Shown here piece after piece: positions 17,844-27,991 of a stretch of DNA of 46,817 nucleotides. This DNA is from Treponema sp. Its GTDB lineage: Bacteria > Spirochaetota > Spirochaetia > Treponematales > Breznakiellaceae. The translations under genes and the position numbers were made by a program. The stretch lies in contig WQUW01000005.1 of assembly GCA_009781915.1 (NCBI GenBank), positions 1-46,817 on the forward strand, read 5' to 3'. Each line of letters begins with the position of its first letter. Positions within the stretch are counted from its first letter, which is position 1. The notes beneath the pieces are model-generated. The model saw nothing but the letters and a program-made list of their open reading frames with translations, was not told the origin of the DNA and did no database searches.

Positions 17844-18941
17844 CTAGCTCCTTTTCCTTTCGGCAACAATGCCGAGTATTTTTTCCCTGAACGCCTGCCC
17901 GGAAAATTGCTCTACATGGGCGGCAAAGGGAGCGCGGTCAGCGAACCGGCCTTCTATCGACTCGAACCGATCCATAGCCTGAACGAGCGAGGCCGGAGTC
18001 TGCTCATCAAAGAAAAGGCCCGTTATTCCCTCTTTCACTGTATCAAGCGCCCCGCCTTTACGCAAGGCTATTACGGGGCAGCCTGCGGCGTTGGCTTCCA
18101 CCGGAATAATGCCGAAATCTTCAATGCCGGGGAAAAGCAGCGCGCGGGCGCTAGAGTAAAGTTCCCGCGCTTCTTCATCGCTGGGGCGGCCCGCGAAACG
18201 CACAAGGCCGGATTTTTCATAGCGCCGCTTTTCCGCCGCCTTTCCGCCGGAGCCGGCAACCACCAGCTTGCGCCCGGAAGCGATACAGGCTTCAATGGCA
18301 ATGTCCGCCCGCTTGTACCCCGTAAGCTGCCCAAAGAAAAGGTAAAAATCTTTCGGATTTCGCTGGACAGAAAAGAACTTGCAAAGATCAACCGGGGGGT
18401 AAACAATTTCCGCTTCCCGGTTATAATAGCGCTTAATGCGCTTTGCGACATAGCTTGAATTGGCGATGAATAGATCGACAAGGTTGGCGGAACACACATC
18501 CCAGAGCCGCAGGCCCGGAACAAGGCGCTTCATAAAAAAACGTACTAAGGGATTGGTTTTCTGGAAATACTCATGATACATATCCCAGAGGTAACGCATG
18601 GGGCTGTGGCAATAGCAGATATGATACGCTGTAGGATTGGGAATAACTCCTTTTGCCGGGCCGGATTCACTGGAAATTACCAAATCGTAGTCTTGCAGAT
18701 TAAAACCGCAAAGAGCATTCGGCATAAGCGGCATATACTTCTGATACAATTTTTTCGCCAAGGGGAGTTTTTGTATGTATGAAGTATACACCTTACGGGC
18801 ATTGATGCTTTCAGGCATTACCTTAGGATCATAGACGTGGGTATAAATATCCGCTTCGGGGAATAACTCAAGAAGGGCTTGGAGAACTTTTTCCCCGCCC
18901 CGCATATTTACCAGCCAGTAATGAACAATGGCGACTTTCAT
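17844..18941 (-). CDS. Glycosyltransferase family 4-like
   Basis: MKVAIVHYWLVNMRGGEKVLQALLELFPEADIYTHVYD...ALLFPGIEDFGIIPVEANAAGCPVIA. Confidence 0.88.
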   Translation of the reverse strand: MKVAIVHYWLVNMRGGEKVLQALLELFPEADIYTHVYDPKVMPESINARKVYTSYIQKLPLAKKLYQKYMPLMPNALCGFNLQDYDLVISSESGPAKGVIPNPTAYHICYCHSPMRYLWDMYHEYFQKTNPLVRFFMKRLVPGLRLWDVCSANLVDLFIANSSYVAKRIKRYYNREAEIVYPPVDLCKFFSVQRNPKDFYLFFGQLTGYKRADIAIEACIASGRKLVVAGSGGKAAEKRRYEKSGLVRFAGRPSDEEARELYSSARALLFPGIEDFGIIPVEANAAGCPVIALRKGGALDTVKEGITGLFFDEQTPASLVQAMDRFESIEGRFADRAPFAAHVEQFSGQAFREKILGIVAERKRS

Positions 18942-18944
18942 GCC

Positions 18945-20012
18945 TTATGGTATCATACCTTGCAAAATTATCGAAGCTGTTTTTTCAAACGTATATTTTG
19001 AAAGTAAATGTTCCGGAAGGGATACTGTAGTAACCGCTTTGCCAGCAAGGAGCCCGATCAATTTTTCCTTTAAGTCTGTTGAATCACCAGCGCGGAAAAA
19101 CACAACAGGAAAGCTGCCGTATATTTCCTTAAACGATGGAATGTCGGAAATCAGGGCTTGTGTGCCAAGCGCCATTGCCTCAAGCGGGGGAAGCCCGAAG
19201 CCTTCATAAAGTGAAGGTTGAACCAACAGCGCGGCGGTGGAAAGGTGCCCGGCGAGTTCTTCGTCCGAAATATAACCGGTAAAGGAAGCCGCACCGGGGC
19301 CAAGGGAATCAATTTTTTCCAAAAACGAGTTATCAGAAGTTCTGAAATTGTCCCTGCTGCCAATAATAACCAGCCGGTGGGACAAGCCTTCTTTTCTAGC
19401 GAGAGAAAACGCCCGCAAAAGACAATCAAGCCCTTTGTGTTTTTTTATATTGCCGATAAAAACAATGGTTTCACTCTTTTCGCTTTTCGCTTTTTTCCAC
19501 TCCGGTATCCATGCCTGAATCGCGCTGTAGGTAACAATTACCGGAATGTTCCCCCCGGAATAATAGTCTATCCTTGATTTGGAAAACTCTGAAACCGTAA
19601 ATATTTTCGCTGATCTGGCAAACGCTCTGCGGTAAAATATCATTCGCAGTTTAAGGCCAACCCATGAAGTAAGCTCCGGCATATCGGGAAAAATTATGTC
19701 GTGGATTGTTGTGTATACCGGCGCTTTTATGCCGCCGGGAATATTAAAATATGGGGAGAAAAATAAGCCGCCTTTGTTGATCTTTGAAAGGTGTTTTTTG
19801 GGAAAGAAAAGTAACTCGGCAAGAGAAAAAGGTTTGGGGCGGTACTCCAAAACCTCGGCATTTTTACGGCCTTGGATAAAGGGTTCGAGCTTTGCCGGAT
19901 CTCCCAGCAAATAAAAATAATTATCAGTGTCAAGGAAGTAGGGAAGGCAGCCCCGAATAAGCACACCGATACCTGAGAAGTCAAGATGGCGGCAATCTAT
20001 AGTTATGGTCAA
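18945..20012 (-). CDS. Glycosyltransferase family 4-like
   Basis: VFIGNIKKHKGLDCLLRAF...LLVQPSLYEGFGLPPLEAMALGTQALIS. Confidence 0.88.
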   Translation of the reverse strand: MTITIDCRHLDFSGIGVLIRGCLPYFLDTDNYFYLLGDPAKLEPFIQGRKNAEVLEYRPKPFSLAELLFFPKKHLSKINKGGLFFSPYFNIPGGIKAPVYTTIHDIIFPDMPELTSWVGLKLRMIFYRRAFARSAKIFTVSEFSKSRIDYYSGGNIPVIVTYSAIQAWIPEWKKAKSEKSETIVFIGNIKKHKGLDCLLRAFSLARKEGLSHRLVIIGSRDNFRTSDNSFLEKIDSLGPGAASFTGYISDEELAGHLSTAALLVQPSLYEGFGLPPLEAMALGTQALISDIPSFKEIYGSFPVVFFRAGDSTDLKEKLIGLLAGKAVTTVSLPEHLLSKYTFEKTASIILQGMIP

Positions 20013-21295
20013 AGATACGCCTCCACAAAGTCAATAAGGCTTGAAAACTGAAGGACAGCGCTTCCATGCTTTTCAATCTCCATTTTCTCTGGCTCTTTTG
20101 TCAGAAATACCGGAACACAACCGGCGGCAATCCCCGCCTTCACATCGCACTCGTCATCGCCGATCATGTAAGAGTAGGACAAGTCAACGTTGTACTTTTT
20201 CGCCGCCGCGAGGATCATGCCGGGTTTTGGCTTTCGGCAATCGCAGTCGATTTTGTACTCTGGCTTTTCACCGGCAAAGCCCCCGTCCGGGTGATGCGGG
20301 CAGAAAAACAGGTCATTTATATACGCCCCGTGGTTTCCCAGCATGGTTTCCATTTTCATGTGAATTAAATTAAGCGTTTCAAAATCAACCTCGCCACGGG
20401 CGATAACCGGCTGATTGGTGATTACAATAGCAAGGAAGCCAAGGCTGTTTATGTTCTTTATCGCTCTAGCCGCGCCATCAATCAATTCAAAATCTTCCGG
20501 CCTTTTTACAAAACTGTTAAAAACATTTATTGTGCCGTCTCTGTCAAGAAAAACGGCCTTTTGCTTTACCTTCAAATTCTTTTTTTGCACAACACCGGCT
20601 TTAATATCAGCGGAAACCTGGGCGCAACGCTCAGGAGTTCCCATATCCCTTATATATTCAGGGGTAGGGTAGGCGAATATGTTTTCTGTTTGAATAAGCG
20701 GCTTTAGGACTTCACGATCTAAGTCGACTTTCTCTGACAGGGGGGTAGCGGAGCGCAGCAATTGCGTTGACAGGATATGAACGCCGGCGTTGACCTGATT
20801 CCTGTAATATTCCCTTGGGTCTTCCTTGTTAAGCCAATTAATTACCCGGCGTTCAGCATCGGTAACCAGAACAGCGCTGTCATAAGGGTGATCGTTAGGG
20901 TGAACAACAAGAGTCGCCCACGCGCGAGAGCACTTGTGAATATCAATAAGGCGGGAGAAATCAATGTCAAAAACAACATCGCCATTAATCACGATAAAGT
21001 CGCTGCCAAGAGTGTCAATGATCTTGAATAAAGCGCCGCCAGTTCCTAATGGTTCCTGTTCTTCAAAATACGAAATATTGCAGCCGGATTTTTCCCCGTC
21101 CCCGAAAAAATCCTTTATCACATACCCAAGATGGCCAATGGTGATTATTACATCTGCAAGGCTGTTTCTGGCAAGGCATTCAAGTTGATACTGTAGAATG
21201 GGTTTTCCATGAAGGCGTATCATTGCCTTGGGTATGCCGGGAGCGACAGAGGCTATGCGGCTGCCTTTTCCTCCGGCCATGATAACGGTTTTCAT
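20009..21295 (-). CDS. Bifunctional heptose-1-phosphate nucleotidyltransferase / heptose-1,7-bisphosphate phosphatase (HddC-GmhB fusion)
   Basis: N-terminal MKTVIMAGGKGSRIASVAPGIPKAMIRLHGKPIL; C-terminal HAD AVFLDRDGTIN, FFCPHHPDGG, CDCRKPKPGM, MIGDDECDVKAG. Confidence 0.85.
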   Translation of the reverse strand: MKTVIMAGGKGSRIASVAPGIPKAMIRLHGKPILQYQLECLARNSLADVIITIGHLGYVIKDFFGDGEKSGCNISYFEEQEPLGTGGALFKIIDTLGSDFIVINGDVVFDIDFSRLIDIHKCSRAWATLVVHPNDHPYDSAVLVTDAERRVINWLNKEDPREYYRNQVNAGVHILSTQLLRSATPLSEKVDLDREVLKPLIQTENIFAYPTPEYIRDMGTPERCAQVSADIKAGVVQKKNLKVKQKAVFLDRDGTINVFNSFVKRPEDFELIDGAARAIKNINSLGFLAIVITNQPVIARGEVDFETLNLIHMKMETMLGNHGAYINDLFFCPHHPDGGFAGEKPEYKIDCDCRKPKPGMILAAAKKYNVDLSYSYMIGDDECDVKAGIAAGCVPVFLTKEPEKMEIEKHGSAVLQFSSLIDFVEAYL

Positions 21296-21921
21296 GGGAA
21301 AAAACGCTCCTCAAGCATGAGGCACAGGCAATGATAAATAGGCAGATGCAACTCCTGTATTTTGTAGGTTTCCTTTTCCGGCACAATAATTGCCGCGTCG
21401 GCGTGTCTTACCAGTATGCCCCCCGCCGCGCCGGTCAGGGCGATTGTTTTCATGCTTTTCGCTTTTGCCATAATCGCGGCGTAGTATATGTTTTTTGAAT
21501 TTCCGGAAGTTGAAATTCCCAGAAAGGTATCGCCTTTGTTGCCGTACCCGAATATCTGTTGCGCGTATATTGTATCCGCGTTTATGTCATTGACACACGC
21601 TGTCAAGAGTGCAGTATGCGAGGCCAGCGAAATTGCGGGCAATCCCTGTTGAATAGCGCTGCCAAGATACTCCGCGTGTTCGGGATCAATTTCGTTCAGG
21701 CGGGACATAAATTCGGCTGGGGGAGGGCGCTTCTTTATAACGCCTTTCATCAATTCGCCAACGATATGCTCTGCGTCAGCGGCGCTTCCGCCATTGCCGG
21801 CGATAAGGAGTGTTCCCTTTGCCGTATATGTCTCTTCCAAAATGATATAGGCTTTTTCAATATCGCGTTGAACAGCCGAAAGAACGGGATACCGTCTGAT
21901 TAGTTGTTGTAAATGATCCAC
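21292..21921 (-). CDS. gmhA: Sedoheptulose-7-phosphate isomerase GmhA (probable GTG start overlapping hddA)
   Basis: LLIAGNGGSAADAEHIVGELMKGV...LGISTSGNSKNI...EKETYKIQELHLPIYH. Confidence 0.88.
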   Translation of the reverse strand: MDHLQQLIRRYPVLSAVQRDIEKAYIILEETYTAKGTLLIAGNGGSAADAEHIVGELMKGVIKKRPPPAEFMSRLNEIDPEHAEYLGSAIQQGLPAISLASHTALLTACVNDINADTIYAQQIFGYGNKGDTFLGISTSGNSKNIYYAAIMAKAKSMKTIALTGAAGGILVRHADAAIIVPEKETYKIQELHLPIYHCLCLMLEERFFP

Positions 21922-22937
21922 GCCTGTGTTCCTGTTCCGGTAAAAGTTGGGGTCAGTATCATGCCCTGCTTTTCTTTCAAAGCCTTGATAAGCCCGGCGC
22001 GGCGGCAGGGATCGCAAAAGATCATCATAAAGCCGCCCCCGCCCGCGCCTGAAATCTTTGCCGATTCAGCGCCATTGTCCAATGCGTGCTGGTAAATATC
22101 GTCAAGAAAAGAATTGGAAATGGAAGCGGCGGCGTTTTTTTTGGCGAGCCAACTGTTCAACAAACAGTTGGAAAACCCTTTGAAATCCCCTTTTAACAAT
22201 GCTTCCTTCATTAAAATTGCCTGATTTTTTAGTTCGTGCAAGCTTTCAAGGCTTTTCCGGCTTCCATTTCTCGTGTGGTTAATTTGCTCTCTGATTATGT
22301 TTGCGCTTTCTCTGGAGACGCCGGTGTAGTACAAGACCAGAGAAGTTTCAAGTTCGTTTCTGATCCACCGCTTGAGACGCAAGGGATTAATAATGACACG
22401 CTTGTCACTATGAAACTCCATGAAATTAAAACCGCCGAATGTAGCGGCATACTGATCTTGTTTGCCCCCAGCCATTCCCAAATCTTCACGCTCTACTTTA
22501 TATGCAAGGGCGGCAATGTCATATTCTCCCAAAGGCAAGTTAAGCCATTCGACAAAAGCTTTTATCATAGCGACAACAACGGTAGATGACGAGCCAAGCC
22601 CTGAACCGGCTGGGGCATCCGAGTATGTTGTCATAGTGAAGGAAAGAGGCTTGGAACGGCAATGGCCAGAGCGGATGCTGTTGTACACTCCGGCATGCAA
22701 GGGGAGGGCAGGGGAGAAGATACTTTTTTCGGCTGCGGTGTATTCCTCCCGTATGCCCAAATCGGCGGCGCAAAAAATCACCTTGCCGGATTCGTTAGGC
22801 TCAATTGTACAGTGAGCGTACATATCTATGGTAGCGTTAAGGACATAGCCGCCGTACTGTTCAGAATAAGCGGCAATGTCGGTTCCGCCGCCGGCAAAGC
22901 CAAGGCGAAGCGGCGCTTTGGAACGGATGAGCATCAT
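21900..22937 (-). CDS. hddA: D-glycero-D-manno-heptose 7-phosphate kinase, GHMP family
   Basis: IRSKAPLRLGFAGGGTDIAAYSEQYGGYVLNATIDMYAH...GSGLGSSSTVVVAM...KISGAGGGGFMMIF. Confidence 0.88.
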   Translation of the reverse strand: MMLIRSKAPLRLGFAGGGTDIAAYSEQYGGYVLNATIDMYAHCTIEPNESGKVIFCAADLGIREEYTAAEKSIFSPALPLHAGVYNSIRSGHCRSKPLSFTMTTYSDAPAGSGLGSSSTVVVAMIKAFVEWLNLPLGEYDIAALAYKVEREDLGMAGGKQDQYAATFGGFNFMEFHSDKRVIINPLRLKRWIRNELETSLVLYYTGVSRESANIIREQINHTRNGSRKSLESLHELKNQAILMKEALLKGDFKGFSNCLLNSWLAKKNAAASISNSFLDDIYQHALDNGAESAKISGAGGGGFMMIFCDPCRRAGLIKALKEKQGMILTPTFTGTGTQAWIIYNN

Positions 22938-22946
22938 AAAACAGCC

Positions 22947-23969
22947 TTAGTTATAAAACTTTGTCCCGCCGTCATTATCTCTGCTTTTTTTTACCATGTA
23001 GTATTTTGCGGCTTTCTTGCAAATAGCGCATAACTGGTTAAAAAATTTAAAAATACGGGGCGCTTTTTTTCGTAATAAATATATAAACTCAAAAAAATCG
23101 CTGTTAATTACAGTAAGCATGGTATTCCCGGCGATAATCCGTGATTCAGTGGCAAAAGCCGCTTTTGGGTTTTTCAGCAGCTCAAAGGCTTCATCCGGAA
23201 CGATCCCTGTATCTTTGATTTTTTTAAAGATTTCATTTGAAGCGAGCGTAAATAGCGATGCCTTAAAAATATTATCAGAGGCAAAGTAGTGAATAATCTT
23301 TGAATTTGCCAGATAGGGCAGACCGTTGTGGGCAATTTGGCAATTCCACGTTCCATCCAGCTCGGAAAAATGGGATAGGTTTTCATAAATTGCCATATTA
23401 AGAGCGGGCTGATCTCTTACAATATTTTTGCTCTTGCTGAAAAGCCAAAGCTCGTGCCAGCGGTCAAATATTTTATGCGCTTCCGGCGTGTCAGCGCAAA
23501 AAATAACACCGCTATTAAAATGCCGATTGGACAAATAAGAACAAAACCCAAGTTGCTTATCATTCTGAATAAAATTAGCGCTCTTTTCATGATTGCCGAT
23601 AAGACAATGTTTATCAAGGCAAACTCCCAATATGATGCCTAATTGCCTAACGGAAGAAAGATTATCAGTTACAATGGTATCACAATCTATAAAAAGAAAA
23701 TCGCCTTGTACGAGACGGCGCATAGAAGTCTTTACCCAGCGTGAAACCTCAACTTGGGGCATTAGAGCGGGAGCATCAGCGATAATAGTTTTAGCGATCA
23801 GCTTTTCATATTCAGAACGTTTGCCAGTGAGTGTATCCTTTGTCTTTGTATCGCATAGAAGGGTAATATCAGCATTGGGCATTTTCAGTTTTAGAGATGT
23901 GATGGACAGTAGGAATTGTTCATAATAACTATCGTTGGGACTGCTTGTAAGTGTATACAAATATTGCAT
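22947..23969 (-). CDS. Glycosyltransferase, GT8-like
   Basis: GDFLFIDCDTIVTDNLSSV, RHFNSGVIFCADTPEAHKIFDRWHELW; paralogous to ORF 24867-25880. Confidence 0.72.
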   Translation of the reverse strand: MQYLYTLTSSPNDSYYEQFLLSITSLKLKMPNADITLLCDTKTKDTLTGKRSEYEKLIAKTIIADAPALMPQVEVSRWVKTSMRRLVQGDFLFIDCDTIVTDNLSSVRQLGIILGVCLDKHCLIGNHEKSANFIQNDKQLGFCSYLSNRHFNSGVIFCADTPEAHKIFDRWHELWLFSKSKNIVRDQPALNMAIYENLSHFSELDGTWNCQIAHNGLPYLANSKIIHYFASDNIFKASLFTLASNEIFKKIKDTGIVPDEAFELLKNPKAAFATESRIIAGNTMLTVINSDFFEFIYLLRKKAPRIFKFFNQLCAICKKAAKYYMVKKSRDNDGGTKFYN

Positions 23970-23973
23970 TTAT

Positions 23974-24864
23974 TTATCTCATTTCCCGATTATCGATGGA
24001 TGGGAATGCAAGTTCAATGCCATAATGGTCTCGCAATGCGGCTATGTATTTATCATTCTGATTCTCATGATAATTATTTTTTTGCAATGTAACTTTCTGG
24101 GCACGTTTAATATTATAAGGATGAATCCTGCGGCCCTTTACCCATACTACAGGGACATTGTTTTTTAGTTCCATGAATTTGAGCCAAATATCGTCGGCGT
24201 TAAGACATAGTTCCTTTATCTTGTCTCTGTCAAATGTTTCGGGAGGCAGTATGCATGGTGGGTATAACACACCCCCTACACCAGTCGCAAGTAAGCTATT
24301 CGAAGGCATTTCTTCTTTCTTGTACTCATACTGCCATTTGTTATATGGCAGTAAATTATTTTTATTGTCACGCATTATTTTATGAACACGCCGCGCGGAT
24401 ATGGCAAATGGATATTTTATGTATGACTCATAAAGATCGGAAACAAGGTTTTGGTCATATATATTATCGTCATCTATTGTAATTAACAACGATTTTGGGT
24501 ATCGTTGCATGGCGTACAAGTATTTGTTATGAGGTTTAAGATTATCATCCGCAAAAAATATTTGAAGACCATTCTTTTTGAGATCAAGTACCGAAGAAGG
24601 CAATTCAGTCTCGCTTTTTACCTCCTGCTTTGTAAGACAAAGGAAAATGAGATCGGGCTTTACGCTTTGGCAAAGGATGCTTTTTATTGCAAAATGCAAT
24701 GTGTTAAAACGTGCGGGAAAACTTGTGAGTGAAACAACAATGTGATGTTCCCGCTTTTCTTGATTCAATAGCATATATGTTTTTTTTATTGAGTAATACC
24801 ATTGAATCGGAAGGGATTGCAGCGGATTTATGAAGTTTGCGTCTATGTATTTACAAAGGCCCAT
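23974..24864 (-). CDS. Glycosyltransferase-like protein
   Basis: HIVVSLTSFPARFNTLHFAIKSILCQSVKPDLIFLCL...YPKSLLITIDDDNIYDQNLVSDL (DDD metal-binding-like). Confidence 0.7.
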   Translation of the reverse strand: MGLCKYIDANFINPLQSLPIQWYYSIKKTYMLLNQEKREHHIVVSLTSFPARFNTLHFAIKSILCQSVKPDLIFLCLTKQEVKSETELPSSVLDLKKNGLQIFFADDNLKPHNKYLYAMQRYPKSLLITIDDDNIYDQNLVSDLYESYIKYPFAISARRVHKIMRDNKNNLLPYNKWQYEYKKEEMPSNSLLATGVGGVLYPPCILPPETFDRDKIKELCLNADDIWLKFMELKNNVPVVWVKGRRIHPYNIKRAQKVTLQKNNYHENQNDKYIAALRDHYGIELAFPSIDNREMR

Positions 24865-24866
24865 GT

Positions 24867-25880
24867 CTATTTTCTTAAAAAAATTTTTTTCCGTAAAGGT
24901 GTAAATATTTTTTTCTTAATGCTAGAAAGAATATATTCAATAAACGTACCCAGTTTGGAGTGATATATTCTTTTTGCCGCTCCACAAATAGCAGAATCAA
25001 AAAAATCATTATACTTTGTATCTACAAGCATTATCCTTGTGTTTGGAGCGAATTGTGATTTGGGATTTTTAAGCATATCCATTGTTGTCTGATCAACAAT
25101 ACCTGTACTTTTGATTTTTTCTATATGCTCCTTCTTTGCTAATAAAAAAAATTTATCATGGACATGAGTGGTGAAGTAGTGAAGTATTTTAGCGTCATGG
25201 ATGTGTCGCAAGGCTCCATCATGCATTAATTGACAATTCCATATGCCATCTAGTTCTTTAATAGGGTTGCCAAGATTGAAATTTGCCTGATTCAACGAGG
25301 GTTGGTCAGACAGCATGGCTAATTCAAAACAATGAAGCCATAAACGGTGCCATTCATTAAAAAAATCATACCCTGTTTTACAATCTCTGCAGAGGGAAAC
25401 TCCACCATTAAAATAAACATTAAAATCAAAATCGCTATCAAAGTTACGGCTCTTAAACATTCTTTTTACTTCTTTTAAACGTTTTGGCCTAGTCTTTTTA
25501 TAATCTGATAAATAGGTATGGTCATCAAGCACATGACCAATTTCTATATCAAGTTCATTAATATAGGACAGATCGTCAGCGATGATGGTATCTCCGTCAA
25601 TATACAGAAAATCACCTTCAATATGCTTACGCATTGATGTTTTCATCCAGCGAGAACGAGCCTGCTTATTAAAACGCATATCTATATTCAGGGATTTAAA
25701 TTCATCAATTGATCTTAATATTCCAGCACGTATACCTGTTAGAGTCGCTTCTGTAACATTATCAACTAAAAGAGAGATATAAGCTTTTGGCATTTGTAGA
25801 CGTAATGATGTCATTGAAAGCAATGTTTGCTCTAAATAATTATCAGAGATGTCGCTTGCAAGTATGTATAGATATTTCAT
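24867..25880 (-). CDS. Glycosyltransferase, GT8-like
   Basis: GDFLYIDGDTIIADDLSYI, NVYFNGGVSLCRDCKTGYDFFNEWHRLW; paralogous to ORF 22947-23969. Confidence 0.72.
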   Translation of the reverse strand: MKYLYILASDISDNYLEQTLLSMTSLRLQMPKAYISLLVDNVTEATLTGIRAGILRSIDEFKSLNIDMRFNKQARSRWMKTSMRKHIEGDFLYIDGDTIIADDLSYINELDIEIGHVLDDHTYLSDYKKTRPKRLKEVKRMFKSRNFDSDFDFNVYFNGGVSLCRDCKTGYDFFNEWHRLWLHCFELAMLSDQPSLNQANFNLGNPIKELDGIWNCQLMHDGALRHIHDAKILHYFTTHVHDKFFLLAKKEHIEKIKSTGIVDQTTMDMLKNPKSQFAPNTRIMLVDTKYNDFFDSAICGAAKRIYHSKLGTFIEYILSSIKKKIFTPLRKKIFLRK

Positions 25881-26800
25881 ATTTCTTTTCGGCCTTCTAT
25901 TCTTTTAACTATACTTTTTGGCAGTGTATTTTTTATAATTTGGATAATCGCGGTTTTCAGCATATAGGGTAAGCAATACAGTATATTCTTTATTGCGATG
26001 TATTGATTTATGGGGTGATATATAAGATGAGAGTATTTCTCTTGATTATTTACAATATATTCTGGATGTTTCTTGTTGGATATTAAAATTGGTATTAAAC
26101 GAATGTTGCTTCTGTCAAATAAATCTAAACCCATTCTTATTTTGTATTCTAATCTGTCATCTAAGTATTTTTCATTGTTCCATTCCTGATGTGAAAATGA
26201 TCGTATTTTCAATTTTATGTTTTCTACGCCACCCAGAAAAGAAAAATGCCAGCCGCCATTTTTAATGGTCATAATATCCATCTTTGATCTGATAACCTGC
26301 GGCGTATAATTGTTATTGATAATATCAGTATATCTTGATATTTTTGCACGATACCAATAATAATTCTTTCCATATCTTTGATAGTTAAGAAAATAATCAA
26401 AATGCAATTGCTTTAGTTTATAAATACCGTGGCGCCCTCCTCCTTTGTAATCGGTGATTACTTTTGGATTAGGGATTTCATCGAGATCCGAAATTAAAAT
26501 AACATCGTCCAATTTGCACTGTTCAAAACCGCTGGTAATTTGATTTCTTTGATATTTCTCCATATCCCACGCATCCTTGACTTGGGGATATTCGTCAATC
26601 TTTACATGAATGATTTTATCCAAAAATCGCTTATATCTTTCTTTGTTTTCATCAAAATATAATGGCTTTTTATTGTTTGAAAATGTTCGATCTGCTTCCA
26701 CAAGAATGAATTTATCTACAGCGTCAGATAATATATTTAGACGTATTTCCAATAAATCGAATTCATTAAAAAAAAGGAAGCAATCGTATACTAATGGCAT
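25877..26800 (-). CDS. GT17-like glycosyltransferase
   Basis: VYDCFLFFNEFDLLEIRLNILSDAVDKFILVEADRTFSNNKKPLYF...DVILISDLDEIPNPKVI, GT17-like. Confidence 0.78.
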   Translation of the reverse strand: MPLVYDCFLFFNEFDLLEIRLNILSDAVDKFILVEADRTFSNNKKPLYFDENKERYKRFLDKIIHVKIDEYPQVKDAWDMEKYQRNQITSGFEQCKLDDVILISDLDEIPNPKVITDYKGGGRHGIYKLKQLHFDYFLNYQRYGKNYYWYRAKISRYTDIINNNYTPQVIRSKMDIMTIKNGGWHFSFLGGVENIKLKIRSFSHQEWNNEKYLDDRLEYKIRMGLDLFDRSNIRLIPILISNKKHPEYIVNNQEKYSHLIYHPINQYIAIKNILYCLPYMLKTAIIQIIKNTLPKSIVKRIEGRKEI

Positions 26801-26824
26801 AAAGAGCTCCAATATGTGTAATTG

Positions 26825-27967
26825 CTACTGCATTATATTTTCTTTACTGTGGATCAAATTATACAGAGCAACATTTTTAGCGTAATCCTTATATGATATA
26901 GCGTCAGGGTTATTTGCGATTTCTGGAAGATTCTTCCAAGGCTTTATACTGCTTGTAAAATGAATTATTTTAGCATTTGTTTCTTTTGTCCCAAAGGGGT
27001 ATGCATCGGCTTTGATAGACTTTTCCCAGCAATGATTCCACTCTGGCGGCAATTGATAAAAATTATTTTTAATAAGTAGGGATAAAATGTCCTGATCTGG
27101 AAAAATCTTTTTGTATCGATTAATATAATAGATAGTAAATTTATATAAATCTTGAAAAGAAAATTTTTCTTTGAAAATTTTCGTATTAAATAATAATAAT
27201 CCAGAGTTTATGTAATTAGACCAATTGTCAAGTATTGTAAATACCGCAAAATTTGCAAAGGCAGAATATTTTTGTTTGTTAATATTCGAGAATACCCACT
27301 GATTCACAACTGCGCCTATACAGTAGCTCTGAATATCGAAGTCGTATAATTCGGCGATATCTGCTTTTGCAAGCATATCGCTATCACAATAAATTACTTT
27401 TGGATATTTATCAAGCCAATAAGGAATAAGGAAACGCGAAAATATATCTTTGCTAAAACGGGATTTGTAAGGCAAGCTAGGAATTTCTTTGAGGGCATTT
27501 TTAGTATTAATAAAATCGATCGTGCAATAATCAAGGCTAGATATTTGCTTTGTTAATAATTTTTTTGTTTTATCTGTAAAATCCTGCTCAAAGATTATAA
27601 AATGATATTTCCTCTGTGAATTTGAATTATCCAGCAGGGACTGTAGCATTACTGCCATATATGGAGCGAAATCATTGTTGGCACATAAAACAATTGGAAT
27701 GGCATCCTTAATATAACGCAAACTACTTGGCGGGTAGCCGTCAATTGTGCAATGTAAATTGTTCGTAAGATTCTTTGCTTTTTCCGCAGTAAGGAAATAA
27801 ATGCCAAGGTTTTTTTTCACTATCTCCTGAATTTCTCTTTGAAGAGATGGTGTAAGTTGTTTGCCATCGCACTTTTCAATTTTCCATCTGGTAACATCAA
27901 ACCTTTGATAAGCTTTTTTTATTTTCCTTAGAATCTTCCATAAATAAGTTTTTTTGAATATTTCCAT
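26825..27967 (-). CDS. Glycosyltransferase family 8
   Basis: IPIVLCANNDFAPYMAVMLQSLLDNS...PKVIYCDSDMLAKADIAELYDFD...YINSGLLLFNTKIF. Confidence 0.88.
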   Translation of the reverse strand: MEIFKKTYLWKILRKIKKAYQRFDVTRWKIEKCDGKQLTPSLQREIQEIVKKNLGIYFLTAEKAKNLTNNLHCTIDGYPPSSLRYIKDAIPIVLCANNDFAPYMAVMLQSLLDNSNSQRKYHFIIFEQDFTDKTKKLLTKQISSLDYCTIDFINTKNALKEIPSLPYKSRFSKDIFSRFLIPYWLDKYPKVIYCDSDMLAKADIAELYDFDIQSYCIGAVVNQWVFSNINKQKYSAFANFAVFTILDNWSNYINSGLLLFNTKIFKEKFSFQDLYKFTIYYINRYKKIFPDQDILSLLIKNNFYQLPPEWNHCWEKSIKADAYPFGTKETNAKIIHFTSSIKPWKNLPEIANNPDAISYKDYAKNVALYNLIHSKENIMQ

Positions 27968-27991
27968 AAACTTAGCTTGCTTCCTATAACC

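Noticed and set aside
22149-22171. CCAACTGTT-CAACA-AACAGTTGG perfect hairpin inside hddA
   Set aside because: Lies in a conserved coding region; a single 9-bp hairpin is near chance level over 47 kb and has no other support.
24329-24353. TACTGCCAT-n7-ATGGCAGTA hairpin inside a glycosyltransferase
   Set aside because: Intragenic in an AT-rich coding region with no partner copy or context; likely chance.
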